From Sporomusa ovata DSM 2662 (GTDB lineage: Bacteria > Bacillota > Negativicutes > Sporomusales > Sporomusaceae), in the NCBI RefSeq assembly GCF_000445445.1, contig NZ_ASXP01000004.1:620001-684000 (forward strand): a stretch of DNA of 64,000 bases, read 5' to 3'. Positions 16,700-24,933 of the stretch are shown one piece after another. A program made the position numbers and the translations under genes. Position 1 is the stretch's first letter; each line of letters begins with the position of its first letter. Below the pieces are notes generated by a model. The model had not been told where the DNA came from and did not search any database. It saw nothing but the letters and a program-made list of their open reading frames with translations.

Positions 16700-18688
16700 T
16701 TAAAATGACGGCAATCTCGACCAGGGCCATTTCCAGAAAGGCTGGTTTTTTTGTTCCTGTTGTTCAGGCGGTTGCGGCTGAGTTTCGTCAGGAGTTAACC
16801 ACTGTTTAATACGGTCGTTCATACGCGGAGCTGTTGGCTCAGTACCTTTAATAAAGGCGCTGTACTCAGTTTCCCTGCAGCCACTTCCAGCCAGCTTGCC
16901 TGTGCTTGTACAAACAGGAATACCAACAACTACATTCGGCGGGATGGGAAAATCAGCAGGCGGCATACCGGCTACTATTTTAGAAAGCATTTTTCCCCAT
17001 AATGCTGATACTTCAGTACCAGAAATGCTGACAGGCTTGCGGTTGTCATTCCCGACATAAATGCCTACTACAATATCTGGCGTATAACCGATAAACCAGG
17101 CCGTCTCATAGTTATCTGTAGTGCCTGTTTTACCGGCAGCGGGACGGCCAAGATTAGCCGGTGTGGCAGTACCGTCCTGCAATACACCTCTTAGCATATC
17201 TGTTAAAATATAGGCTGTATCTGGCTTAAGCACTGACTGTTGCTCTATTCTTCCTTCCTCAAGCACCTGACCATGTTCATCAAGTACCTTCACGATTGCC
17301 ATCGGTTTAGATAATACGCCGTTATTGGCAAAAGCCGTATAGGCTGTTGTTAATTCCCATAAACTGACCCCTTGAGTTAAGCCGCCTAATGCCGAGGCCA
17401 GATTATTATCTTCAGGTGTCAAAGTAGTGATACCCATAGTTTTCGCAAGGTTTAAAACTTGGTCAATGCCGATCTGCTGTCCTAGCTTAACGGCAGCTAT
17501 ATTGACTGACCAGCGCAGCGCTTTTTTCATAGTTATTGGTCCACGGTATTTTTTATCATAGTTAAGTGGCGAATAGCCATTTATATTAATAGGTTCATCA
17601 ATAATAATAGCGTTAGCAGTGAGTCCCTGATTAATCGCCGTTGCATATAAAAATGGTTTAAAAGCCGATCCGGGTTGGCGAACTTCAGCAAACACCCTAT
17701 TGATCTGACTTTCCTCATAATTACGCCCACCAACCATAGCTTTAATATATCCTGTTTTGGAGTCAAGTGCCAATACGGCTCCCTGCATTTGTCCTAACAC
17801 AGCCTCGGCTGCTTGCTGCTGACTAATGTCAAGTGTTGTATACACCTTGAGCCCGCCTTTATATACCCGGTCTGCACCATAACGATCAACTAATTCCTTA
17901 GCTACATAGTCAAGAAAGTAAGAAGCCTGGACTACCCGCTTTTTTTTACCAGCAAGCGTAATCGGCTCAACTTTGGCGCGTGCCGCTTCTTGCTGCGTGA
18001 TATAGCCCGCTTTAACCATACTGTCCAGCACTACTGCCCGGCGTTCTATAGCGGCCTTCATATCAACATAAGGCGAATAGATATTCGGTCCACGCGGTAG
18101 TCCTGCCAGCACAGCACTTTCAGATAAAGTCAGCTCGTTAGCATGTTTGCCAAAGTACATTTGAGCGGCGGCTTCTACACCATAAGCCCCTTCGCCAAAA
18201 TATACCTGATTTAAGTAGGCTTGTAAGATCTCTTGCTTCGAAAATTTATAATCAATAACTAACGCCAGCACCGCCTCTTTTACTTTGCGAATAAATGTTC
18301 GTTCCTGTGTAAGAAACATATTTTTTGCTAATTGCTGGGTTATAGTACTACCGCCTTCCACCAGAGAGCCCCGGCGGATATTGACCACGACAGCACGAAT
18401 AATACCAATCGGATCTATACCAAAATGATTATAGAAGCGAGTGTCTTCATTGGCTATAATGGCTTGCTGAATATAAGGTGACATACTATTAATAGTTACT
18501 ACTATCCGGTTTTCCTCAAACAATTTAGAAATTAACTGCCCATTTATATCAAATACCTGAGTAGCAGCTACTAGATTTAAATCGTTTAAATTGTCAGTTC
18601 CCGGCAATCCCAGAAAAGCAAAACACGTATTAACCGACATTGCAAATAGGAGAGCCAGAATAGTAACTCTAATGCTGGTTTTTTTCAT
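16700..18688 (-). CDS. Class A penicillin-binding protein (PBP1A family)
   Basis: Bifunctional peptidoglycan synthase of 662 aa anchored by an N-terminal signal-anchor (residues ~7-27). The glycosyltransferase domain shows EDTRFYNHFGIDP (~residue 80), GGSTITQQLAKN and RKVKEAVLA. The transpeptidase domain has the SXXK nucleophile in PGSAFKPF, the SVN motif (~residue 400) and AGKTGTTDN (~residue 525). The C-terminus is Pro/Gln-rich. AGAGGAGTGTATACCT precedes ATG 18688. It is divergently placed from the polysaccharide deacetylase. Confidence 0.93.
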   Translation of the reverse strand: MKKTSIRVTILALLFAMSVNTCFAFLGLPGTDNLNDLNLVAATQVFDINGQLISKLFEENRIVVTINSMSPYIQQAIIANEDTRFYNHFGIDPIGIIRAVVVNIRRGSLVEGGSTITQQLAKNMFLTQERTFIRKVKEAVLALVIDYKFSKQEILQAYLNQVYFGEGAYGVEAAAQMYFGKHANELTLSESAVLAGLPRGPNIYSPYVDMKAAIERRAVVLDSMVKAGYITQQEAARAKVEPITLAGKKKRVVQASYFLDYVAKELVDRYGADRVYKGGLKVYTTLDISQQQAAEAVLGQMQGAVLALDSKTGYIKAMVGGRNYEESQINRVFAEVRQPGSAFKPFLYATAINQGLTANAIIIDEPININGYSPLNYDKKYRGPITMKKALRWSVNIAAVKLGQQIGIDQVLNLAKTMGITTLTPEDNNLASALGGLTQGVSLWELTTAYTAFANNGVLSKPMAIVKVLDEHGQVLEEGRIEQQSVLKPDTAYILTDMLRGVLQDGTATPANLGRPAAGKTGTTDNYETAWFIGYTPDIVVGIYVGNDNRKPVSISGTEVSALWGKMLSKIVAGMPPADFPIPPNVVVGIPVCTSTGKLAGSGCRETEYSAFIKGTEPTAPRMNDRIKQWLTPDETQPQPPEQQEQKNQPFWKWPWSRLPSF

Positions 18689-18814
18689 AGGTATACACTC
18701 CTCTTAGAAATAGTATCCCCAAGCTTCCTTACTTTACATGCAGGAATAGACGTTCTTATAGAGAATATACGAAAATTAGACATGATTATTAAAATATTTA
18801 ATCAGGAGCGCCAT

Positions 18815-19777
18815 ATGCAACATACATCGAAATTTTTTCAGACAATGTGTGCGTTAAGTGTCATCTGCCTCACACTATTGGTATCGTCACCGTTAGCTTT
18901 ACTTGCTTTCTCTGATTCGGCCCCGTCTATACCTGCATCCGATCCACCTAATGATCAGGAAGAACCTGAACCTGAACCTGAAAGTAAGTATACCATACCT
19001 AACAATGCAATAGATGCCTACTATATGAATGAAAATCCAGATAATTCCCCCATCCCGTCAAAACCGGTTTACGACGTGTTTACGGTGGAAGAGCGACAAG
19101 CACAAGGATTGGTCCTGGAAGTTCCTAAGGTAAGTCCGTACTATGGACAAAAAGTAGTTTATCTTACTTTCGACGATGGACCTGAGCCGGAAAATACGCC
19201 TGCTATCCTTGCTATTTTGAAAAACCAGGGCATAAAGGCCACGTTCTTTGTTGTCGGTAATCAGGTTGAAAAATATCCGACGATTCTGCGCCAAATTTAT
19301 CAAGACGGCCATGCTATAGGTAATCATTCTTACAATCATGTCTACCGTGAACTGTATCAATCCACTAACAGTTATTTTTCCCAACTTCGTCATACTGATG
19401 AAATAATTAAAAATATACTTGGCGTACGCCCCCGCATTTCCCGGGCACCTGGCGGTTCAACCGGAAGTTTTACCAAAGAATACTGGGCAACCTTAAAAAA
19501 CCTTGGCTATACGGAGGTTGGCTGGAATATTAGTTCAGGCGATGCCTCCAGTGCAAAGGCCGGCCAACTGGTAAATAATATCGCTGCCCAAATGGACAAC
19601 AAAAATTTATGGAGCCATGCAACTTTGCTGATGCATGATGGCCGTGGCCATGCCGAAACAGTAAAAGCGCTGCCGGCGATTATTAAATTTTATAAAGACC
19701 GCCAATTTGAGTTTCGGGTGGTTAATTTTGAAACACGTCACCGTGGTAAGAAAAATAAAATGCTTTGGACAAATTAA
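18815..19777 (+). CDS. Secreted polysaccharide deacetylase (NodB domain)
   Basis: Carbohydrate esterase family 4 enzyme, probably removing N-acetyl groups from peptidoglycan or another surface glycan. A signal peptide or anchor (residues ~10-33) and an acidic Glu-Pro repeat linker (~residue 50) precede the NodB domain. Motif 1 is TFDDGPEP (~residue 130), motif 2 is GNHSYNH (His ligands, ~residue 180) and motif 3 is RAPGGS; the WSHATLLMHDG block closes the site. ATG 18815 has AGGAG 6 nt upstream. The in-frame ATG 18782 has no site. The stop codon lies inside the terminator stem. Confidence 0.9.
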   Translation: MQHTSKFFQTMCALSVICLTLLVSSPLALLAFSDSAPSIPASDPPNDQEEPEPEPESKYTIPNNAIDAYYMNENPDNSPIPSKPVYDVFTVEERQAQGLVLEVPKVSPYYGQKVVYLTFDDGPEPENTPAILAILKNQGIKATFFVVGNQVEKYPTILRQIYQDGHAIGNHSYNHVYRELYQSTNSYFSQLRHTDEIIKNILGVRPRISRAPGGSTGSFTKEYWATLKNLGYTEVGWNISSGDASSAKAGQLVNNIAAQMDNKNLWSHATLLMHDGRGHAETVKALPAIIKFYKDRQFEFRVVNFETRHRGKKNKMLWTN

Positions 19778-19795
19778 AATGTCCAAAGCATTTTT
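19757..19795. terminator. Bidirectional terminator between the deacetylase and guaB
   Basis: AATGCTTTGGACA pairs perfectly with TGTCCAAAGCATT across an 8-nt loop, with T-runs on both sides. It serves the plus-strand deacetylase (whose TAA is in the loop) and the minus-strand guaB. Confidence 0.9.
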
Positions 19796-19809
19796 GCTGG
19801 TTTACTTTA

Positions 19810-21264
19810 TCAGCCACTATAGTTTGGTGCTTCTTTGGTAATGCTGATATCATGCGGATGGCTCTCTCTCAGACCAGCACCGGTGATCCGGATAAATTGG
19901 GTTTTAGTAATAAGTTCCTGGATATTACGCACACCACAATACCCCATACCGGCGCGAAGACCGCCAATTAGCTGGAATACCGTATCAGCTACTGAACCCT
20001 TATACGGTACTCGGCCTTCAATTCCCTCAGGAACCAGCTTGTCCATATTTTCCTGGAAGTAACGATCCTTGCTGCCTTCGGCCATAGCTCCCAGCGAGCC
20101 CATACCCCGATATACTTTATAGCTGCGCCCTTGATAAATAATGGTTTCTCCCGGGCTTTCTTCGGTACCGGCAAGTAAGTTGCCGACCATGACAATCTGA
20201 GCACCAGCAGCAATAGCCTTAGCTACATCACCTGAGTATTTGATACCACCGTCGGCTATAATCGGTACATTGTACTCCTGGGCAGCTTTAGCACAATTAT
20301 AAATTGCCGTAATCTGAGGTACACCAATACCGGCAATTACCCTGGTCGTACAAATAGAACCTGGTCCAATGCCAACTTTAACAGCATCTGCACCTGATTC
20401 GATTAAGGCACGGGTGGCTTCGGCAGTGGCAACGTTGCCTGCAATAAGATCCACATGCGGAAAAGCATTTTTGATTTTCCGTACACAGTCAAGCACTCCT
20501 GTTGAATGACCATGCGCGGTATCAACAACAATGACGTCAACCTTAGCGCCGACAACGGCCTCAACACGGTCCATCATATCAGAACCTACGCCGATGGCGG
20601 CAGCTACTAACAGACGCCCTTTAGGATCTTTGGCGGAATTAGGGTATTTCTGGGCTTTTTCGATATCCTTGATGGTAATAAGTCCTTTTAAGTTGCCGTC
20701 AGTATCAAGTAATGGCAATTTTTCAATCCGGTGTTCACGCAAAATTTCTTTGGCCTGCGTTAGTGATGTGCCAACAGGTGCAGTAATGAGGTGCTCTCTC
20801 GTCATGCAATCACCAATCTTACGGCTTAAATCAGTTTCAAAACGAAGGTCACGATTGGTTAAGATACCTACTAATTTACCATTATCAGTTACCGGCACAC
20901 CAGATATATGGTATTTTTCCATAAGGTCATGGGCATCTTGCAGTAAATTATCAGGTGATAAAAAAATGGGATCAACAATGATACCATGCTCAGAACGTTT
21001 GACTTTGTCAATCTCGTTGGCCTGAGCAGCAATAGGCATATTTTTATGGATTACCCCTACCCCGCCCTCACGTGCCATGGCAATTGCCATTCGAGCCTCA
21101 GTAACAGTGTCCATTCCCGAACTAATGATAGGAATGTTAAGCTTAATGTTTTTGGTTAAAAAGGTAGATACTTCAACTTCTCTGGGCAAAACATCGGATT
21201 TGGCAGGTACAAGTAATACATCATCAAATGTTAAGCCTTCTGGGCCAAATTTGTTGTCAAACAT
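19810..21264 (-). CDS. guaB: Inosine-5'-monophosphate dehydrogenase
   Basis: Oxidises IMP to XMP with NAD, the committed step of GMP synthesis. The 484-aa protein has the N-terminal LTFDDVLLVP block, two CBS domains in tandem (~residues 95-205), the phosphate-binding ADGGIKYSGD region, the catalytic loop cysteine in GPGSICTTR (~residue 305) and the MGSLGAM flap. ATG 21264 follows AAAGGAGTTCTGTTA; a longer in-frame start at 21312 has no site. It is monocistronic between two strong terminators. Confidence 0.96.
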   Translation of the reverse strand: MFDNKFGPEGLTFDDVLLVPAKSDVLPREVEVSTFLTKNIKLNIPIISSGMDTVTEARMAIAMAREGGVGVIHKNMPIAAQANEIDKVKRSEHGIIVDPIFLSPDNLLQDAHDLMEKYHISGVPVTDNGKLVGILTNRDLRFETDLSRKIGDCMTREHLITAPVGTSLTQAKEILREHRIEKLPLLDTDGNLKGLITIKDIEKAQKYPNSAKDPKGRLLVAAAIGVGSDMMDRVEAVVGAKVDVIVVDTAHGHSTGVLDCVRKIKNAFPHVDLIAGNVATAEATRALIESGADAVKVGIGPGSICTTRVIAGIGVPQITAIYNCAKAAQEYNVPIIADGGIKYSGDVAKAIAAGAQIVMVGNLLAGTEESPGETIIYQGRSYKVYRGMGSLGAMAEGSKDRYFQENMDKLVPEGIEGRVPYKGSVADTVFQLIGGLRAGMGYCGVRNIQELITKTQFIRITGAGLRESHPHDISITKEAPNYSG

Positions 21265-21310
21265 TAACAGAACTCCTTTCGTACACAACATGATCATAAA
21301 GGTATTTCCC

Positions 21311-21338
21311 AATATAATAACATAAATAAACTTGCCAA
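21311..21338 (-). promoter_or_regulatory. Probable guaB promoter
   Basis: On the minus strand TTGGCA (21333-21338), 16 nt, then TATATT (21311-21316), about 45 bp upstream of the guaB ATG. No purine riboswitch fold is seen between it and the gene. Confidence 0.4.
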
Positions 21339-21385
21339 AGCTACCACTTTTTATGTAGGTACAAAAAAAATAATAAAAAAATAAT

Positions 21386-21415
21386 ACACTGCCTGACGAA
21401 ACCGTCAGGCAGTGT
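21386..21415 (-). terminator. Rho-independent terminator after the 3D-domain gene
   Basis: A 13-bp perfect stem (ACACTGCCTGACG with CGTCAGGCAGTGT) has a 4-nt loop and is followed on the minus strand by an A/T-rich U-tract. It begins 3 bp after the stop codon. Confidence 0.93.
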
Positions 21416-21417
21416 TG

Positions 21418-22056
21418 CTAGTTAAGGACATAAACTCTTACATTTTGGACACCAAAGTCATAGGCTTTATCGACAGAATGCATTGCAATGTCAATACGGT
21501 TTCCTTTAATTGCGCCGCCTGTATCTTCGGCAATACCATACATGCTATTGCCATCGGCAAATTCAATATATACTCTTGAACCAAGCGGAATAACATTGGG
21601 ATCGACGGCAATTACGCCTGGACGCACCTGGGTTCCCATATAGGTTAAATTGCCCCATTGGGCATTATCGTGCGAACCGGCAGCATAGGCGGTAGCTTTT
21701 ATGTCCAGTACGGCCCTATAACGTCCTGGTGCAGTGCCGCGCGATGCTTCCGGCATACGACCACCGTATAGGTTTTGTAAGGTATCCTGACCGACAACAC
21801 CATCAGCAGTAAGGTTTTTTGCCTGTTGAAAGTTCATTACCGCCTGTTCGGTAGTTTCACCAAAAACACCGTCAACGGTAAGATTGCTATACCCCAAATC
21901 ACTAAGCTTAGTTTGCAGTTCAATTACATCCTGGCCTGTCATACCGATGCTAAGTGTTTGGTCACCAAGTGCGGCAAAAGCCGGCAGTATCCAGATAGTA
22001 GCTGCTAAAACTACCATCGCAATGGTACTTGTAACGATTTTTTTGATGTTTTTCAT
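21418..22056 (-). CDS. Secreted peptidoglycan-binding and 3D-domain protein
   Basis: A probable cell-wall lytic enzyme of 212 aa. It has a signal peptide (residues ~5-30, ending AFA), one PG_binding_1 repeat (residues ~35-95, core LQTKLSDLGY...VDGVFGE) and a C-terminal 3D domain (residues ~120-212) with its three aspartates in AVDPNVIPLGS, AEDTGGAIKGNRIDI and the DI following. The domain is related to lytic transglycosylase MltA/YocH/RpfB ends. ATG 22056 is preferred; the in-frame GTG 22065 lies in the ribosome site. It sits directly behind a c-di-AMP riboswitch, the usual partner for wall hydrolases of this kind. Confidence 0.9.
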   Translation of the reverse strand: MKNIKKIVTSTIAMVVLAATIWILPAFAALGDQTLSIGMTGQDVIELQTKLSDLGYSNLTVDGVFGETTEQAVMNFQQAKNLTADGVVGQDTLQNLYGGRMPEASRGTAPGRYRAVLDIKATAYAAGSHDNAQWGNLTYMGTQVRPGVIAVDPNVIPLGSRVYIEFADGNSMYGIAEDTGGAIKGNRIDIAMHSVDKAYDFGVQNVRVYVLN

Positions 22057-22070
22057 AGAAAACACCCCTT

Positions 22071-22190
22071 TCTAACTGCCTACGAGGTTAGCTGACGGGT
22101 TCGGGACAAAGGGAAATCCCTACCGCAATCGCGGATTCACCCCATAAATGGTTCCCCCATTTTCCTTTTTCAATAGGAAATTCGGCATGC
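22071..22190 (-). ncRNA. Cyclic di-AMP riboswitch (ydaO/yuaA)
   Basis: The minus strand carries the conserved ydaO elements in order: a 5' GCCGAA, GGGGGAACC, GGGGTGAATCCGCG, TAGGG, and the 3' block CCGAACCCGTCAGCTAACC with a closing GTAGGC. It lies 14 bp upstream of the start codon of the 3D-domain gene. In known cases c-di-AMP binding switches expression off, linking wall hydrolase output to osmotic or potassium state. Confidence 0.93.
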
Positions 22191-22194
22191 TGTT

Positions 22195-22223
22195 ATGATA
22201 CAGGATAGTTTGGGATGATGCAA
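22195..22223 (-). promoter_or_regulatory. Promoter of the c-di-AMP riboswitch transcript
   Basis: On the minus strand TTGCAT (22218-22223), 17 nt, then TATCAT (22195-22200), immediately upstream of the aptamer. Confidence 0.6.
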
Positions 22224-22252
22224 TTCTTGTTTTAATAAATTATCTGAGAATA

Positions 22253-22282
22253 TTGATTATTAACAGCTAGTTTCTTTATAAT
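22253..22282 (+). promoter_or_regulatory. Promoter of the fixC-fixX pair
   Basis: TTGATT (22253-22258), 18 nt, TATAAT (22277-22282). Transcription would start near 22289, which makes an ATG at 22291 unlikely as the start of fixC and supports ATG 22348. Confidence 0.6.
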
Positions 22283-22347
22283 GCTTTCGTATGCGCGCTC
22301 CTAAATATATATTCCGCATTAAGCGTAAACTAAAGCTGGGTGAGTAT

Positions 22348-23727
22348 ATGTTAAAACATTGGTATGAGGCTAAAAGACCACACAAAATACCAGATAAAAT
22401 CAGCAGCTTACAAGCAGAAAATCTGGATAGTAGCATCGCTGAAAAAAAGTATGACGTTATTGTTGCCGGGGGCGGTCCAGCCGGATTAACAGCGGCCTAT
22501 TTTCTGGCTCGCGACGGCCTTAACGTGCTTGTCCTGGAACGCGGTCCTTATGCCGGGGCCAAAAACTGCGGCGGCGCCAGTATTATGGCTGAGCCTACCC
22601 ATAAACTTTTCCCAAACTTTTGGGAAGAGTGTCATTGTGAACGAATTATCACTGATCAAGCCTATTGGTTGATGACGGAGGATTCTGTTCTTTCTTCAAG
22701 ATTTCAGAGCGACCGGCTTGCCGCCGCACCTTACAATAAATTTTCTGTTAAGCGTATTAACCTCTATACGTGGCTGGCCGGCAAAGCAACAGAAGCTGGT
22801 GCGCAAATACTATTCAACCATACGGTAAAGCAAGTCGTATTTAACGAGGATGGTTTGGCTGCAGGTGTACTAACGCAAAATGATGGTAAGTATTTGGCCG
22901 ATATCATTATTCTGGCAGACGGCGCTAATTCTTTGCTAGCGGAACGTTCAGGACTGGCGCCCCGGGTAACACCGGAAAACATGTCTCTATATGTAAAAGA
23001 GACTATTGCCCTGCCGGCAAGTCTGATTGAAGAACGGTTTAATTTGCGGCCAGGTCAAGGCACAATAATCGGGTTGCTTGGTTATCCTACTGCCGGATTT
23101 AACGGCACTGGTTCCATACATACCTTTAGCGACAGTATTAATATCAGTGTAGGCATGGCGGTAGCCAGTTTTGCCCAAGCAGGCTTTAACCCCAATGACC
23201 TCTTAGAACGCGTAAAAAAACACCCCCACATCAAACGGTTGATTGCCGGGGGCCAGACGATTGAATATGGCGGCTCATTAATTCCCGAGGGGGGTTATAA
23301 CGCTATTCCCCCATTGGTGCATCCCGGCCTGGTGATTATTGGTGACGCTGGTTCACTGGTCAATGGTACACATGGCATTAACCTTGCAATGTGGTCTGGT
23401 TTTTATGCGGCTAAAGCCGTTTATGCGGCAAAAATTAGCCGGGATTATTCGGTAGGTAAGTTGTCTTTATATTCCAAGCTTTTACAAGAAAGCTTCATTA
23501 TACAAGATTTGCGAGCTAACGCCGGTGCTGCCGCGTTAATGCGTAAAATTCCCTATGCTTTTGATCTTTATTCCCATATGGCAAACGAAGCGGCTTATCA
23601 GGTTTCGCGAGTATATACCATGCCCAAACGGGCCAAGCGGCTTATGATATACAAAAAAATGACAAGCATGCAGCCAGTCTTGAAGATATTGTCCGATATT
23701 TGGCAAACGTGGAAGGTGATTCACTAA
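22348..23727 (+). CDS. fixC: FixC-like FAD-dependent oxidoreductase (ETF:quinone oxidoreductase type)
   Basis: A 459-aa flavoprotein of the geranylgeranyl reductase/FixC family. The dinucleotide-binding start VIVAGGGPAGLTAAY is near residue 37, followed by the ERGPYAG acidic strand end. The FAD motif VIIGDAGSLVNGTHGINLAM is near residue 330. Such proteins pass electrons from an electron-transfer flavoprotein to quinone or ferredoxin. It is followed without a gap (TAATG) by a FixX-type ferredoxin. No fixA/fixB lie in this window, so the electron donor is encoded elsewhere or differs. The quinone-type role is inferred from the family. Confidence 0.85.
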   Translation: MLKHWYEAKRPHKIPDKISSLQAENLDSSIAEKKYDVIVAGGGPAGLTAAYFLARDGLNVLVLERGPYAGAKNCGGASIMAEPTHKLFPNFWEECHCERIITDQAYWLMTEDSVLSSRFQSDRLAAAPYNKFSVKRINLYTWLAGKATEAGAQILFNHTVKQVVFNEDGLAAGVLTQNDGKYLADIIILADGANSLLAERSGLAPRVTPENMSLYVKETIALPASLIEERFNLRPGQGTIIGLLGYPTAGFNGTGSIHTFSDSINISVGMAVASFAQAGFNPNDLLERVKKHPHIKRLIAGGQTIEYGGSLIPEGGYNAIPPLVHPGLVIIGDAGSLVNGTHGINLAMWSGFYAAKAVYAAKISRDYSVGKLSLYSKLLQESFIIQDLRANAGAAALMRKIPYAFDLYSHMANEAAYQVSRVYTMPKRAKRLMIYKKMTSMQPVLKILSDIWQTWKVIH

Positions 23728-24011
23728 TGCAGCTACAGGATAAAATTGTGCTTATACATTTTAATCCAGATAACAGCATGCAGCATGTTGCTGTACAAAA
23801 TCAGGAACACTGCCTTACCTGTGAAGAAAAGCAATGCCTAACCATCTGCCCTACCGGCGTATTTAAATGGGACTGCCACTCAGGCAGTCCCATACTGGTA
23901 CATTATAAACAATGTGTTGAATGCGGTGCCTGCCGGCTAATTTGCCGGTTTGACAACATCCTGTTTGAGTATCCGCCAGGAGGCATGGGAGTGGCTTACC
24001 GGGAAGGCTAA
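23727..24011 (+). CDS. fixX: FixX-like ferredoxin
   Basis: A 94-aa ferredoxin-like partner of FixC. Cysteines are arranged as HCLTCEEKQCLTICPTG (~residues 29-45) and a second set, QCVECGACRLIC (~residues 64-75), enough for one or two iron-sulfur clusters. The CPTG-V-F-KW element is typical of FixX. ATG 23727 overlaps the fixC stop by one base, with GGAAGGTGA upstream, so the two are translationally coupled. The 3' end overlaps the convergent gene at 24008 by 4 bp. Confidence 0.87.
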   Translation: MQLQDKIVLIHFNPDNSMQHVAVQNQEHCLTCEEKQCLTICPTGVFKWDCHSGSPILVHYKQCVECGACRLICRFDNILFEYPPGGMGVAYREG

Positions 24012-24496
24012 TCCTTTCCCAGTACAAACGGTGCAAACCCGAGCTCTCCCCAATAGTGGTTATTGTATATCTGGATAATACCATCCAGTCTTCTGCACAA
24101 AATCTTCTTTACATGACTAAGGGAACTAAAGAATAATCGAGTTTGAGGCTGGGCACTGTTCACAGCTGCCTGTTGGTAAAATTGTACCGTCTTACCGGTA
24201 GCCATGTAGATAGGCCACAGAGTTGTAAATACCTGCAAACTGACGTTAGTGGCATTAGTATGTAAAGTAAGTTGTTGCCAGGAGGCATCTGAGCCAAGTA
24301 ATTGGTCCTCTGTTACCAGCGGATACGGAGCAATATCGATATTTACTGTGCTGGCTGCTGATAACAGCTCCAAAAAATTCATTTGGCAGTTATGGATCAG
24401 CGTGATTACCGGTATAATATCATCTGGAGCAGCTAGCTTTGTTAACTGACTGTTTATCGCTGTTTCCAGTTCAATCGCAAAATGCAGCGGCAGCAT
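24008..24496 (-). CDS. Uncharacterised protein, possibly ferritin-like helical bundle
   Basis: I do not recognise the family with certainty. The 162-aa protein looks helical throughout and has acidic/His positions (HFAIELE near residue 5, HNCQMNFLELL near residue 35, FSSLSHVKKIL near the C-terminus) reminiscent of four-helix ferritin-like proteins, but no complete metal site can be assigned. There is no signal peptide or membrane segment. ATG 24496 has GGTGGTG 7 nt upstream. It follows the tautomerase gene on the same strand after a 12-bp stem-loop. Confidence 0.55.
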   Translation of the reverse strand: MLPLHFAIELETAINSQLTKLAAPDDIIPVITLIHNCQMNFLELLSAASTVNIDIAPYPLVTEDQLLGSDASWQQLTLHTNATNVSLQVFTTLWPIYMATGKTVQFYQQAAVNSAQPQTRLFFSSLSHVKKILCRRLDGIIQIYNNHYWGELGFAPFVLGKD

Positions 24497-24518
24497 ACTA
24501 TGGCACCACCTTTTTAGC

Positions 24519-24551
24519 GAGTAAGCCATTGATTTACGAAATGGCTTACTC
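24519..24551 (-). terminator. Perfect 12-bp stem-loop after the tautomerase gene
   Basis: GAGTAAGCCATT and AATGGCTTACTC (24519-24530, 24540-24551) form a perfect stem with a 9-nt loop, starting 1 bp after the tautomerase stop. On the minus strand it lacks a U-tract and lies 9 nt before the ribosome site of the next gene. It may be an attenuator or processing site rather than a terminator. Confidence 0.45.
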
Positions 24552-24552
24552 T

Positions 24553-24738
24553 TTATCTGTCAGATGCTAATACACCTGCTTTACCAATATGTTGTGCAGG
24601 GGCTTCGCGAACCACGATAGTTACAGCTTCCGGTGGACATTTGGCTGTATCAACAATGGCTTCAGTTACTTTTTTAACCATCTCCCGCTTTTGCTCTAAG
24701 GAACGTCCTTCAATCAAGTCGATTTGTACGATTGGCAT
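24553..24738 (-). CDS. 4-oxalocrotonate tautomerase family protein
   Basis: A 61-aa tautomerase subunit. The mature N-terminus is Pro-1 (MPIVQIDLIEGRS), the catalytic base of the family, and Arg-11/Arg-39-type positions are in EGRS and the VVREAPAQH element. AAGGAGGTGACTCAT precedes ATG 24738. The physiological substrate is unknown; many Firmicutes carry such orphan tautomerases. It stands divergent to the gene at 24934. Confidence 0.88.
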   Translation of the reverse strand: MPIVQIDLIEGRSLEQKREMVKKVTEAIVDTAKCPPEAVTIVVREAPAQHIGKAGVLASDR

Positions 24739-24933
24739 ATGAGTCACCTCCTTATGATGATTTGCTTTCACCTTCAAATGGTATTTTCTTTATCAAAAGC
24801 AAGAATCCCTGCAACAGGTAACTTTTTATTCACTAGCCTGACATAATACCATTTGCGAGTAACACTTTGCGGCTGCTGCTCATACAGTATAGTAACATAC
24901 CTGTTTATCAGATATATTGAAGGGGGTCTACTT

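Noticed and set aside
20531..21025. Plus-strand 164-codon frame inside guaB
   Set aside because: Antisense of a clear IMP dehydrogenase; no ribosome site or recognisable product.
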